Source: Ustulina deusta
Lineage: Eukaryota > Ascomycota > Sordariomycetes > Xylariales > Xylariaceae
Direction: 5' to 3'
DNA length: 64,000 nucleotides
Assembly: GCA_023159155.1 (NCBI GenBank)
Contig: JAJNNX010000014.1
Span: 62,001 to 126,000 of the forward strand
Shown: in pieces, positions 1 through 12,905 of the stretch
Numbering within the stretch: position 1 is the first letter of the stretch
Layout: every line of letters starts with the position of its first letter
Position numbers and translations under genes: made by a program
Notes under the pieces: generated by a model
What the model was told of the DNA's origin: nothing
The model's input: only the letters and a program-made list of their open reading frames with translations
Database searches by the model: none

Positions 1-205
1 CCGCAAGGACTCCAGACCCACATGGCAATAAAATAGGAAGTCTGCGCACGGACCAACCTGACTCTATAGCCATACATACAAAATCTATATCTACCCACCC
101 TATAAACTCTGATTTTTTTTTTTTTTTTTTTTTTTTTTAGCTTAAAATCTTTATTTATAGTATTAATAAACTAGCTATAAAAGTTTTATTTAACTAATTA
201 TAATA
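1..205 (+). repeat. Left LTR of element A copy 1 (partial)
   Basis: This aligns with 5,701-5,936, 6,359-6,591 and 24,947-25,184. It is the least mutated of the four copies: its first 110 bases keep many C and G bases that are T and A in the others. All four copies carry a long T tract just before an AGCTTA motif; here it runs from 113 to 138. Confidence 0.85.
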
Positions 206-1532
206 TTACTTTAAGCTTATTAATTATTTATTAATAAATATTTAATAAATATATATTTTTTATTTTATTATAATTAATAAAATATAAATAAACTTTTTTT
301 TTTAGTTATATACCTAATATAAAAAATTATATATTTTATAATAAAAATCTAACTTTAATATAACTTTAATAAAACTTTTAATTTTTATACTATTTAAAAA
401 CTAATAATTTATAAAAAACCTAACTTTAAATATTTTTATTTTATTTTTAGTTCTTAAATAATTAAAATAATTTTAGTTCTTAAATATAGCTAGCTTTTTA
501 TTATTAGATAATTTAAAAAAAATTTTTTAATAAAAAAAAAAAAAATTTAAGCACTAAACTTTTTTATAAACGCTTTAAGCGAACTAATACTTAAAAAAAA
601 ATAAAAAAAAAATAAAAAATTAGAACTTAAAAAAACAAAATTTAAACTAGAACTAGAACTATTTAAAATAAATAATATATTTAAAAACGTAGCACTAAAT
701 ATTATAGCTATACAAACTTATAATTTTATATTAATTTTAATAAAACTTTTTTAATAAATAAAAAAAATAAAGCGCTAATTTTTTAATATGTTTATTTTAG
801 CACTTTTAAAAAATAACTATAATTTAATAATAAAAAACATATTTAAAAGCATTAATTTTAAACTTTTTAGTTTTATTGTTTTATTTGTTTTTTATTTTAT
901 TAGTTTATTTTTTAGCGCTTTAAACCTTACTTATACTAAAAAAACTAAAATATAAAAAACTAATTTTGGCAAGTTTATAAAAAATAAAGCCCTATTTAAT
1001 AACTAGGTTTATAAACTAGTAAAAAAGCTAAATAAAAATATTATTATGTTTTGAACTAAAAATAGCTAATTTTAATATATTATAAACTAATTAAAAAAAT
1101 ATATTTTTATTTAATTAAAAAACTATTTAATAATATTACTAAAATAATTTAAGTTTTATTAATAGCTTATTATAATTTTAATTAAATAGTTATAACTTAT
1201 AAAATATTTTAAGTTTATATATATAAAACTATTTTTATATAAACTTAAAAAAAAATTTATATAAAATTTTTATAAATTTAAATATTTTTTATAAATTATT
1301 TATTAATAAAATTATTAAATTAGTATATAATACTAAGCAAGCTTATAAAAATTATTAATAAATTAAATTTATTAGTTTAATTAAACAAAAATCTAATTTA
1401 AATAATTAAATTTTTAGCAAACTAGCTTATTAACTTTTAGTTAATTTTAAAAGTTCTAAAATACTTATTTTAAAATAGTTAAAATAAATATTAATTATAA
1501 AAAAAAAAAAAGCTTATTAAAATAATAAGATT

Positions 1533-1574
1533 TGTTTTATTTGTAGTAAAAAAAAGCATATATTAATTAATTGC
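1533..1574 (+). pseudogene. Relic gag CCHC zinc knuckle of element A copy 1
   Basis: Read on the plus strand the codons give C-F-I-C-S-K-K-K-H-I-L-I-N-C, which fits the retroviral-type zinc knuckle spacing C-x2-C-x4-H-x4-C. The glycine normally found before the histidine is replaced by lysine, as expected from G to A changes. In copy 2 (20,803-20,844) the histidine codon CAT has become TAT (tyrosine), a C to T change. Surrounding frames are closed. Confidence 0.7.
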
Positions 1575-1804
1575 TTTAACTAAAAGCTTAAAGTTTTAAG
1601 CGTTTAATTAGTAAAAAAAGGCCTTAATAAAAATAGCTCTAGTAGTTTATTTAATTTAAAAAACAAATAAAACTAATAAAAGTTTTTTTATTAATCTTTT
1701 TACTTATTTTAACTAAAATATATAATTAAAACAAATTAATTATTTTTAAAATATTTATTTAATTATAAATTAATAATATTAAAATAAAGATTTTAGTTTT
1801 ATAT

Positions 1805-1816
1805 AATATTAAAACT
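1805..1816 (+). pseudogene. Relic aspartic protease active-site motif, element A copy 1
   Basis: At the site where retrotransposon proteases carry D-[ST]-G-A, copy 1 reads N-I-K-T and copy 2 (21,075-21,086) reads N-T-R-A. The flanking residues fit the usual hydrophobic context (V-L before, F-L-I after). Every difference from D-T-G-A in both copies is a C to T or G to A transition. The position about 230 bases after the zinc knuckle supports the assignment. Confidence 0.6.
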
Positions 1817-4800
1817 TATATTTTTTTAATAATTAATTATAAATTTATATAATAAGTTAAATAATAATTAAAAATAAAAATAGTTTAGCTAGCTAAACTT
1901 TAAAAGCTTTATAATTATTAAAGCAAAATAATTAATAAAGTTTATAAATATTTAATATATATTATAAAAATTAATAATTAATAATTTAAAAATTAAATAT
2001 TTTAAATTATTAATTTTAGTTATAATATTATTATTAGTATTAAATAGTTAATAAAACAAAATATTTTAATAAAAACTTAAAAATAATAATTAATTTAACT
2101 AAATAATTTATTTTTATTAGTTTAATTTTTGCTAATAATTATAATTAAGCTTTTTAATTATAAATAATAAAATATACATTTAAAAATATAAAAAAATATA
2201 AATTAATATAATTAAGCGTTAAAAAAATATTATTAAATATTAAAACAATTTTTTAAAAATAAAACAATTATTTTAAAAATAACTAAAACTAAAAAAATAA
2301 AAAAAAAACTTAGAATTTCTAAACTTAAAATAAAAAAGGTTTATATAATAACTTTTAAAAAAAATAAAAACTAAGCTGCTATTAAAAAAATTATATAAAA
2401 TTTTTAGAATTATTTTTATTAGGATAAATAAAAGCAACTAATTAAAAAAACTTTAAAAAAACTTATTATAATTAAGTTTATAATAATTAAAAATAATAAT
2501 ATTAAGCTATTTAAAAAAAATTTAAAAATAATTAATACTTTATAAAAAAAATAAACTTAAATTAACTAAATAGTACTATAAAAAACTTTTAATAATAAAC
2601 TAATCTTATTTTAAAAAAAAAAAAATTTTTAGTACGTAAAGTTAGTATAAAGCTTTTTGCTTTTTTAATTATTATACCTAAAAAGGTTTTTTTTAAAAAA
2701 GAAATCCAAAACTTTATTATTATTATAACTAAAGTTTAATATAGTACTAAAACTTAATAATAAAAAATATACTTTTAGTTCTTATTAATACTATATATTT
2801 ATATAGTTTATTTTATTTAAAAAAAAATTTATAAATAAACTACTAGTTATAAACTTTATTAAACAAAATATAAACTTAAACATTATTTTTGTTCTATTTA
2901 TATTTAAATTTAAGTTAATTAAATATAAGTTTATAATTAATTATTAATAACAAAATATATATTTAAAAAATTAAATTATGCTAGTTTTAAATATTAGTAA
3001 TATTATATTTAATTATTGCAATATTACTTAATTTGCTAAATTAAATATTATTAAAACTTTTTATTAATTACTATTAACTATAAAATTATATTATTTTTTT
3101 TTTTTTTAAACTTATAAAAAAATATTTTAATAAAAAGTTTTATTTTTTAGTTTAAAAATAAAACCTGCTTAGTAGTAAGCTTTTATTAACGTGCAAATCT
3201 AAAAATTTTTAGATAAGTTTGCAAATATTTATATAAATAATGTTTTAATTTATTTTAAAACTAAAAAATAATACTAGATCTATTATAAAAAAATAATTTA
3301 TTATTTATATTAAGCTAAATATTAAAAAAATATTAAAAAGTTTTGTTTTAATATATTTATTATTAACTATTTAAAAATAATTATAAAAATTAAAGTAAAA
3401 ATTAGAATTAATTTTATTAAAATTTTAATAATTTTAAAAATATTAAATTAATCCGGTTATTTTTTAAACTTTATAATTATATTTATATATTTATTTACTA
3501 TACTAGTAAAATTGCTATTTTTTTAAATTAAATACTAAAAAAAAATAAGCTATTTATAATAAAACTAAAACAAAAATAAACTTTTAAATATATAAAACTA
3601 CTAGTTTATAAAATATTTATTTTAGCTTTTTTTAAGCCTAGCTAACTAATATAAATAAAAACAAATATTTTATATAATATAATAAAAAAAGTTATCTAGT
3701 AATAATAAAAAAATATAACTTAAAAACTTATAAAGTATTTTTTTAAAATAATAATACTAACTAAATAAATCTACTTAATTTAAAATTATAAACTTTTAAT
3801 AATAATATAAACTTTAGAATATTATTGCTTAAAGTTTTTTAAAACTAAGTTTTTTATAATAATTAATTATTAAGCTTTATTATATTTTTTAAATAAATAG
3901 ATTTTATTAATATAATAAATATATTGGGCTAACTTTTTATTAAATTTTAATATTATTTTTTAATACTAATTAAAATAAAAAAATATAATAATTCATATTT
4001 TATTAAAAAAAATAGCTAAATTTTTTATAATTAAAGTTAAAAAAACTAAAGAACAAATAATAGTATTAGTTCTATTTAATAAAATATTAGGTTTTATATT
4101 AATTATAGATTTTTTATTTAATATTTTTTAAAAAGCTAACTTAATAAACCTAATTAAATAAAAAAACTAGCTATAAAAGCTAAAAAATAAAAATAAAAAG
4201 CTATATATATCTAAGGTTACTTTAGATAAAATATTTTTTTTTATATAGCTTTAATTTAAAAAGTTTATATATTTTTAATTATTATATATTAAAGTTAATA
4301 TAAAATAATTAAAATATTAAAATAAAAATATTATTAGTTTTATTTAAAATATAATTATAAATAATATATATATAATTATTATAACTATAAAAAAAATAAA
4401 ATATTATAAAATAAGATTTTTAGTTTTTTTTATTTATTATTTATACTAGCTATAGTATAGCAATATATAGTAATAAATAATAAAAATATGCTACTTAACT
4501 AATAAGGTTATAACTATATATAAGTATTTATAAATAAGTTTAATTGTTTAATTGTAATTTTATTTAGTAAAAAAATAAATATAGCAAAGTTGCTAACTAT
4601 ATAATATTATAAAAGTTTATATAAATTTTTTAATATATTAGATATATAAATATTAAATAATATAGAACTATTTAGTTTTAAGTTTATAGTAATAATTAAT
4701 AGTTTTATAAGTATTAAATATTATTTTAGTAATATTTACTATTTTTAAACCTAAAAAATAATAAAATTAATTAATTAAAAACTAAACTAATAATTCTGTT

Positions 4801-5700
4801 TTTATATTAATAAATACTAAAATAATTAGAATATTTATTTTTTTGCTTTAGATTTTATATATAATTTTTTATAATATTTATTAATTAATATATTATTACT
4901 AAAAATAGTAATAAAAATTAAAATATAAAACTTTTTAATAATAAATATTAGCAAAACTATTATAAATTTTAATACTAAGCAATAAACGTTTAAATTAGTT
5001 TATTAAACTTAAAATGTTTAAAAAATAATATATAATATAGCAACTTTTATATAAAAATAATATAAGCTATAAACTAATAAAAAAAATATTTAATAGATTT
5101 TAAAATAAAAAATAAAGTTTTTTTAAAAAAAAAAAGTTTTATAATGCAAGTATTAACTATTAGATTAGATTTTTAATTAGTTAAACTTTTTAAAAATTTA
5201 AAAAAATAAAAATTTAGCTATATTTTTAATTTGCTTAACTTTTATAAAATAAAAAACTTGTTTTATATTAACTAATTATAAAAAATAAATAATAACTTTT
5301 TATTTTAATAAATCTAATTATTGCTTTTAGTTAAAAATATTAATAATAAAGCAAAATTTAAAATTAAACAAATTAAATAATTAAAAATATATAAAAAAAG
5401 CAAAAAGTTATAATATTAAGTTGCTTAAAAAAGTTATAATTTTAATAATATTTAATATATAGTTTAAAATTTTAAAAATATACTAATTAAACTTAATTAA
5501 TTTTATAAAACTTATAAAAAAACTTTAGAACTTTTTATAAGATTATAAAAATAAATATATATAATAATAGCTAATAAATTTATAAATAATTATAAAAATA
5601 ATAATAAAGCAATATAATATAAAAAAATTATATAAATTTAATATTATTAGTAACTTTGAATTAAAACTATGTTTAAATTTTTAGTTTTTAAAAAAAGTAA

Positions 5701-5936
5701 TATAATAGTTAGTATAGTTTTAGCAAAACTTATAAAAATTCTAAACTTATATAGCAATAAAATAAAAAGTTTATATATAGATTAACCTAATTTTATAGCT
5801 ATATATATAAAGTTTATATCTACCTACTTTGTAAACTCTGACTTTTTTTTTTTTTTTTTTTTTTTCTTTAGCTTAGAGTTTTTGTTTATAGTATTAATAA
5901 ACTAGCTATAGAAGCTTTACTTGACTGATTGTGATA
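5701..5936 (+). repeat. Right LTR of element A copy 1
   Basis: It starts at TATAATAGTTAG (TG changed to TA) and ends at TTGTGATA (CA changed to TA), matching the TG...CA ends of copy 2. It is 236 bp and carries the T tract at 5,843-5,865. The purine run just before it is degraded to A residues. Confidence 0.85.
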
Positions 5937-6261
5937 TAATTCCTAGGTTATATAACTTATACCTAGCCGGCACCTGGCAATTACCTAACAGCTGCCCACA
6001 CCTCCCACCAATCCACCCATAAAGAACCTGCAATGTACCCTTGTAAAATTAGCCTTCCTTTTTCTTTATACTTAGATTCTAATGCAAAGTTCGCTTTTGG
6101 AATGAAGCCTTGCTTTCTATAACTGCCTAACGCGTAATAATAATTATATTTTTTTTCAAAAGTATAATATTAAAATAGCTTTTAAATATTTTTTTAACTT
6201 TATTTTTAGGTTTTTTTTTTAACAAACTAAAAATTTTAATATTTAATATTTATATAATATA
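5937..6261. other. Partly GC-balanced island between elements A1 and C
   Basis: About 5,938-6,135 has ordinary base composition inside an otherwise AT-saturated block. No start-to-stop reading frame of note is seen. It ends in a T-rich tract leading to the 5-bp target duplication ATATA of element C (6,257-6,261). It may be surviving host DNA or the less mutated end of another repeat; I cannot tell which. Confidence 0.5.
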
Positions 6262-6358
6262 TGTTAGGTGGCTAAGGGGTACAATATTATACGTAACAAA
6301 AAAGTAAAATAAATAATTATATATATTGATCTATTTTTTTAATTATTTATATAAAAGT
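6262..6358. repeat. First half of the split left LTR of element C
   Basis: It aligns with 36,013-36,109. It is interrupted at AAAGT by insertion of element A2, and the rest resumes at 25,190-25,346. Confidence 0.8.
6354..6358 (+). repeat. Target site duplication of element A2 (left copy)
   Basis: AAAGT directly precedes the TG start of the A2 left LTR and recurs at 25,185-25,189 directly after the CA end of its right LTR. The duplicated bases sit inside the LTR of element C, which proves the insertion order. Confidence 0.85.
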
Positions 6359-6591
6359 TGTAATAGTTAGTACAGTCTTAGTAAGACCTGTAAGAACTCT
6401 AGACCTATATAGCAATAAAATAGAAAGTTTATATATAGACTAACCTAACTTTATAGCTATACATACAAAGTTTATATCTACCTACTTTATAAACTCTGAT
6501 TTTTTTTTTTTTTTTTTTTTTTTTAGCTTAGAGTTTTTATTTATAATATTAATAAACTAGCTATAAAAACTTTATTTAACTAACTATAACA
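6359..6591 (+). repeat. Left LTR of element A copy 2
   Basis: 233 bp with intact TG start and CA end. The T tract is at 6,500-6,524. It aligns with the other three family A LTRs in the window. Confidence 0.88.
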
Positions 6592-7403
6592 CTACTTTAA
6601 GCTTACTAATTATTTATTAATAAATATTTAATAAATATATATTTTTTATTTTGCTATAGTTAGCAAAATATAAATAAACTTTTTTTTTTAGTTATATATT
6701 TAATATAAAAAATTATATATTTTATAATATAAATTTAATTTTAATATAACTTTAATAAAACTTTTAATTTTTATATTACTTAAAAACTAATAATCTATAA
6801 AAAACCTAACTTTAAATATTTTTATTTTATTTTTAGTTTTTAAATAATTAGAATAACTTTAATTTTTAAATATAGCTAGTTTTTTATTATTAAATAATTT
6901 TAAAATCTTTTTTTTAATAAAAAAAAAAAATTAAGTATTAGATTTTTTTGTAAATGTTTTAAGCAAATTAATATTTAAAAAAATTTTTAAAAAAAATAAA
7001 AAGTTAAAACTTAAAAAAACAGAATTTAAATTAGAACTAGAACTATTTAAAATAAATAATATATTTAGAAATATAGCACTAAATATTATAATTATATAAG
7101 CTTGCAATTTTATATTAGTTCTAATAGAACTTTTTTAATAAATAAAAAAAATAAAGCACTAATTTTTTAATATGTTTATTTTAGTACTTTTAAAAAATAA
7201 CTATAATTTAATAGTAAAAAATATATTTAAAAATATTAATTTTAAACGTTTTGGTTTTATTGCTTTATTTATTTTCTATTTTATTAGTTTATTTTTTAGT
7301 GCTTTAAACCTTGCTTATATTAAAAAAGCTAAAGTATAAAAAACTAATTTTAGTAAGTTTATAAAAAATAAAGCCTTATTTAATAACTAAGTTTATAAAT
7401 TAG

Positions 7404-7769
7404 TGAAATAGAGCAGGGCTTCTAATCGGCGTGTTATATACTAAAACTAATTAAACCTACATAATTATTTTGTATTAGACTACGTTTTTTGATTTACGGA
7501 TCTTTATATGGATTAAGTCAAGATCTAATATATAAATATAAATAAAAACATAATAATTAATTAATAAAAACAAATCTTTAATTTTTATTTAATATTTTAT
7601 ATTAATTAATTATTTATTTATAATTTTATAAAGAAAAAGTTTTTTATAGCTTTAAATAAAACATACGCTTTTTGTACTTTTTGTTCTATAATTTCTAAAG
7701 TTTCCGAGAATATATTCTATTCTATAACTAAAAACCTGTTTTTTATATACATATACTAGTTTTATTACA
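7404..7769. repeat. Left LTR of element B
   Basis: 366 bp, pairing with 19,805-20,170. The shared GCTTCTAAT box near the start and ACCTGTTTT near the end are the easiest anchors. The right copy keeps more GC at its 3' end. Confidence 0.85.
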
Positions 7770-10700
7770 AACTTCTTAAATTATTAGGTTTTTGTTTTTA
7801 AACTATAATAATTAATTTAAACTATAACTAATTAATTATTTATTTATTTTGGATTTTTATTGCTAGGTTTTCTTAGTTTTTATATTTACTTTTAATAATT
7901 TAATTTTTGTTTTTTTTGTATATTTAGCGCTTTTTAAGCAGTTTTTTAATTTTTAAGTTTTTTAGCATTTGTTTAATTAACTATATATATTTATAAATTA
8001 TATTTTTTTTAGGACTTTTAACTAGTAGAAAAGTTTGGTATAAAATAACTTTTTATATTATTATATATATTATTTTTTTAAAACATAAAAAAAATCTATT
8101 AGCAAGCAAATCTTTTATAAATTATAACTTAAGCTTTTTTATTATTAAAGAAAAATTAGTACTACTTATTAAGATTAAGTATATTAGAATACTTATATTT
8201 TTAACTAAGTTCTTTAGATTTAAGTATAGTTACTAAAATACTTTTTAATTAGTTTTATATTAATTTTTTAAGCAATTTAGCAACTATTATTTTTTTATAA
8301 ATAGACTAAAAAAATAAAAATATTTATTATAAAAAAATCTAACTCGATTTAAGGGAAAAATCTATAAAATATATTTTATATATTTATATTATTATTTATT
8401 AATTAATTAGTTTTATAAAATAAAATAATTATTAATTATTTTTTTATTTTAAGTAGTATTAATTAAAAAAAAAGCTTTATTTTAATAACTATAATTCTAA
8501 TATATAATTTTATTTTTTTAATAATATTTAAGCGATTTTTTATAATTTTAATGCTTATTATTAAGTTATTAAATATTAATTTCTAGCTATTAAGTTATAA
8601 ATTTTTAAAAAAAATACTTAAATATTTAAAAAACAATACTATATAAATAATATATATTAAATTATAGCTTTACTAATTATTTTAAATATATATAAAAAAG
8701 CTATATATATATAAAATAAAAAATATATATTAAAAAGCAGCTTTAAGGTTTATTAACTAATAATATTTTTAAAAGCTTATATTTAGCAATTATAAACAAA
8801 TTATTAGTATTTTTTATTTTGCCTAAAAACCAAATTAATAAAATAAATAGTTTATTTTTATTTATTAATAATTATAATAAAAAAATAATTTAATTAGTTA
8901 TTATTTATTTTAAAAAGCTTAAGCTTACTAAATATTATTTATTTAATTTTAAAAATTAATATAATTATAACTATTTTTTTGTTAAGTTTTATAAATTAAG
9001 TAATAAAATAATTAAATAATCTAAATAATTGTTTATAAACTATTTTTATATTTAGCTTATAGAGCTAAATAGCAAGTTATGCCTTAATATTTATAATATT
9101 AGCCTAGGTATATTGTTTTTATTTAATTATTATATTAATAATCCGGGCATTAAAGCTATTAGTTATTTAAATATTTTTAGAAATAGAAAAAAAGATTAGT
9201 TGTTTTTTAAAAAATTTATTATTTATATATTAGTAATTATTATAAAAGGGCGTATTAATAGGAATCCTGATTCTATTAGCTACTAAGCACTACAATAATA
9301 AAGAAATATTTTTGTATTTTGAGTTGTACTAACTATATATTTTTATAATTAAATTTTATAAATATTTATAATACTTTAAGTAAAGTTTTATAGGTTAGAA
9401 ATTAATAAATAGAATAATTAGCTAAAAAATTAACTAATTTTATTAAAGGATTAGCTAGGCTAGCTAGATTAATTAAGTTTATAATTAGAAATCTAAGACT
9501 AGCTTTTTTATATAAACTATAATATAGTTTTTGTAATATTTTAATAAATTGTTTTATATATTTTTGTTTAAATTGTAAGGTTTTTTGTTTATAATATTTA
9601 TTATTTTTTTTTAAAGTTTTAGCTTATAAAAAGCTAGGAATACATAAGTTCTATAGAAATAACTATAGTGCTAGCTATTATTTTGTTAAATACTAGGGAT
9701 TAATATTATAAGTTTAAGTCCGGGCAGGTAACTGTTAAATAATAATTTTTAAATATAATTAAAAATAACAAAAACTTTTTAGTAAGCATTAATTATTATA
9801 TTATTATTAATAAAATTTATAATATATAATATTTTTTATTTAATATTATAAATTATAATAAACTAATAATTAAAAGTATGCTTAGCTTTAGTTGCTTTAA
9901 TTGCTTTAAATATTATAAAACTAGTAGATCTATTTTATTTTTTAAAAAATTAAAAAATAAAGTAGTTTTTATTAAAGCTTTTATTTTAAGCTTAAAAAAA
10001 CATTTATATAAAAATATTTTTAAATACTACTTATAGTTTAAAATAACTAATTATTGCAGTAATTAGTGTATTAATTTTTAATATGTTTAGCTATTAATAT
10101 TATTATGCTTTTTAAAATATATTAATTAATCTAGGTTTAAACAAGTTATAAAAAGCTTAAGTTATAATACTTAGAAAAGTTTTGTAGTTATATAAAGCAT
10201 TTCTATATTTTTAGTAAAAGTAAAGTAGTAGTTTTTTATTATAATAATTTATATATAGTAGTTTATTTAATAATATATATTATACTAGCTTAGATAGTAT
10301 AATAGTAATAATACTATTAAAAAAAGCATATATATTTTTTAGATCTTTTTAGTAATATTTTAAATAAATTAGTTAAAATATTTTAGGTATAATAATTTAA
10401 AGTAATAATACTAAAATAAGCTAATTATATAATAGCTTTAATATTAAAGCAAAGTATTAGTTCTATATATTAATAATTAAAAATATAAATAAAATATAAT
10501 AAATATATAATCTATATGTTAATAAATAAAATCTAAGAACTAATAATATAAAATATATTAGCTAGAAAGTAGGTAGTTAAAAGCTAAGTGTAAGGTTTGC
10601 TAAGCTGGTATAAATCTGGTTAGTTTATATTACTTTTTTGCAAAGATTTTATTAGTTCTTTTTTAATATAAGTTATTATTAAAGGAAAATACTAATTAGG

Positions 10701-12719
10701 GCTTTTTTACTTATATTATTTTATAAAAAGTAATATTTATTAGTTTTATATAAATTAGCTATTTTTTTCTAACTTATTTACTTATTTTTTTATATAAACT
10801 ATATTTATATTTATATTTTTTTTATATTTTTAATTTTTTTTATTTAATCTATAATAATTGGTTTATATATAATATATTATAATATATATTTTTATTTTTT
10901 GTTATTTTTTATAATGTTTAATAATTAGTTATTTTAAAACAAAAAATATATATTAACTTTTTTTAGTTATTTTTATTTATTATAATTATTATTTTTATAT
11001 TAGCTATACTAAGTACTATATAAATATATTTATGTTTGGTTAGATCACTAATAAATAATTAAAATTTTAAGTTTTAATCGCTTTATAAATTAATCTAAAA
11101 GTTTAAACAATCTAAAAAAAAACAAATATTACTAATTAGAATATATTTAAAACTCTTATACTAACTAACCTACTATTATATATATTAAATCTTATATATT
11201 ATTTTTAGCTATACTATTTTACTACTAATAAACCTAACGTTTAATTATTTTTTTTTTTAATTATAAAAATCTTTTATTTTAAGCTAGCTTATATAATTCT
11301 GATTTTTTATTATAATTAATTAAAAAAAAACTAAGTTATACAAAAAGCTTTAGTAGTTAAATACTAATTAAAATAGTATATATTAGAGCTAATAAATATT
11401 TTAATTAAGCTAATTAATATATAAGTTATATTTTTAAAATAACTATTATACTATTTTTATTATTATTTAGTGCTAAATTATAATATATTATATATTTCTA
11501 GTTAAAATTTAGTATAGCTTTAATAATTCTAGCTATATTTTTTTTAAATATATATATTTTTTAGAGCTATAGTTCTAAAATATATAGTATTACTAAAAGA
11601 TTTTAGTAAACTAATAAAGCTATATATTATTTAGAAAAAAGCTTTTAAGTATAATTAAAATAAGTATTATAGCTTTTTTAATTAATATAAGCAAATAAGC
11701 TTTATATTTTTTTTTTTAACTTTTATATATAGCTAGTAGAAATGTTTAATAATAATTATTAAATTTTTTATTATTTTATAATTAAAGCTTTAAATAGCTA
11801 TACTACTAATTAATATATATACTAAAATATTTATTTTTTATTTTTTATAATGTTTAATAATAAAGCTATGTTTAAAGCAGTTATAATATTTGCTAGCAAG
11901 CTTATATTTTTTTATGTTAAGCTGTGCTATAGTGGCCTATTTAGCAAATATTTTTTTATAATGGTTAATTGCCTAGTATAAATAATAATATTTGTTATTT
12001 AATTAATTAGAACTTCTAATTTTATTTTTTGTTAGTTATATATTTGTTAATTCTAAAAATCTAAAAATAATAGTTGCTTTAGAATATAGCTATTCTTTAA
12101 GTATAAATTAATAAATCTTTTATAGTCTAGCGTTTGTAGTAATTATGTTTATTTAGTTAGCTAGCCGGACTATAAGTATTATATAGGTAATATTAAATAT
12201 GCTTATTTATATACTGTAGTAACCGAAAAAAATAAAAATAAAAATTTAAATAAGCAAAATAGCCTAAAAAAGTTTTTAATTTAGGCTAATTAAATAGAAA
12301 TTATTATATATTATTTTATATATTTTCTAATTGATCTGTTTATAAAGCAATAGTAAAGTTGCTGTTTTAAAACAGGTTTTTAGAAATAAAAAAGTAGCAC
12401 AAAAACAATAAAAAAAAGCAAAAATATAAATAGCAAGTATTGCTTTATAATAGATCTAAGCTAATTAAAATAATATTATTATAATATATAGTGCTAGATT
12501 TATAGACTTTAGTTATATTTGTTTTTTTAATTTTTAAATTTAAAAAAATATTATTTATTAATTAATAGATTTTTTTTTTAATTATAAATTATTAAAGCTT
12601 AAATATTTAGTTTTTAAGCTTATTTTAATTAAAATTTTAATTTAATATAACAAAACTTTATTACTAATAATTTTTTAATTTTTTTTAATTGTTTTGTTTA
12701 TATTTTAATATTTTTAGCT

Positions 12720-12905
12720 TATTTAAACTATATTATAATTTATTAAAACTATATTTTAGCTATATTCAGCTATATTTTAAGTTATATTTAAGTATATTTA
12801 AGCTTATTTAAGCTATATTTTAGTTATATTTAGTTATATTTTAAGCTTTATTTAGCTTTTGTTTAGTTATATTATAGTTTTAATTAAAGCTATTCTAGCT
12901 ATATT
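12720..12905. repeat. Short diverged tandem repeat inside element B
   Basis: A run of variants of TAGCTATATTT and TTAAGCTATATTT repeated roughly every 10-14 bases. It looks like an AT-rich minisatellite in the non-coding part of the element or a product of RIP on an older repeat. No coding reading is possible. Confidence 0.45.

Larger units (their letters stand above)
1..5936 (+). mobile_element. LTR retrotransposon A, copy 1 (RIP-degraded, cut by window start)
   Basis: A left LTR (1-205, lacking roughly its first 30 bases at the window edge) and a right LTR (5,701-5,936) align base for base apart from C/T and G/A differences. The interior aligns with copy 2 (6,592-7,403 joined to 20,171-24,946). 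The plus strand is supported by a CCHC zinc-knuckle relic at 1,533-1,574 (C-x2-C-x4-H-x4-C) followed by a degraded protease motif at 1,805-1,816, which is the gag-then-pol order. No reading frame survives; stops occur throughout. Gypsy versus Copia cannot be decided because reverse transcriptase and integrase motifs are unreadable. The family's autonomous length is about 6 kb, judged from both copies. Confidence 0.85.
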
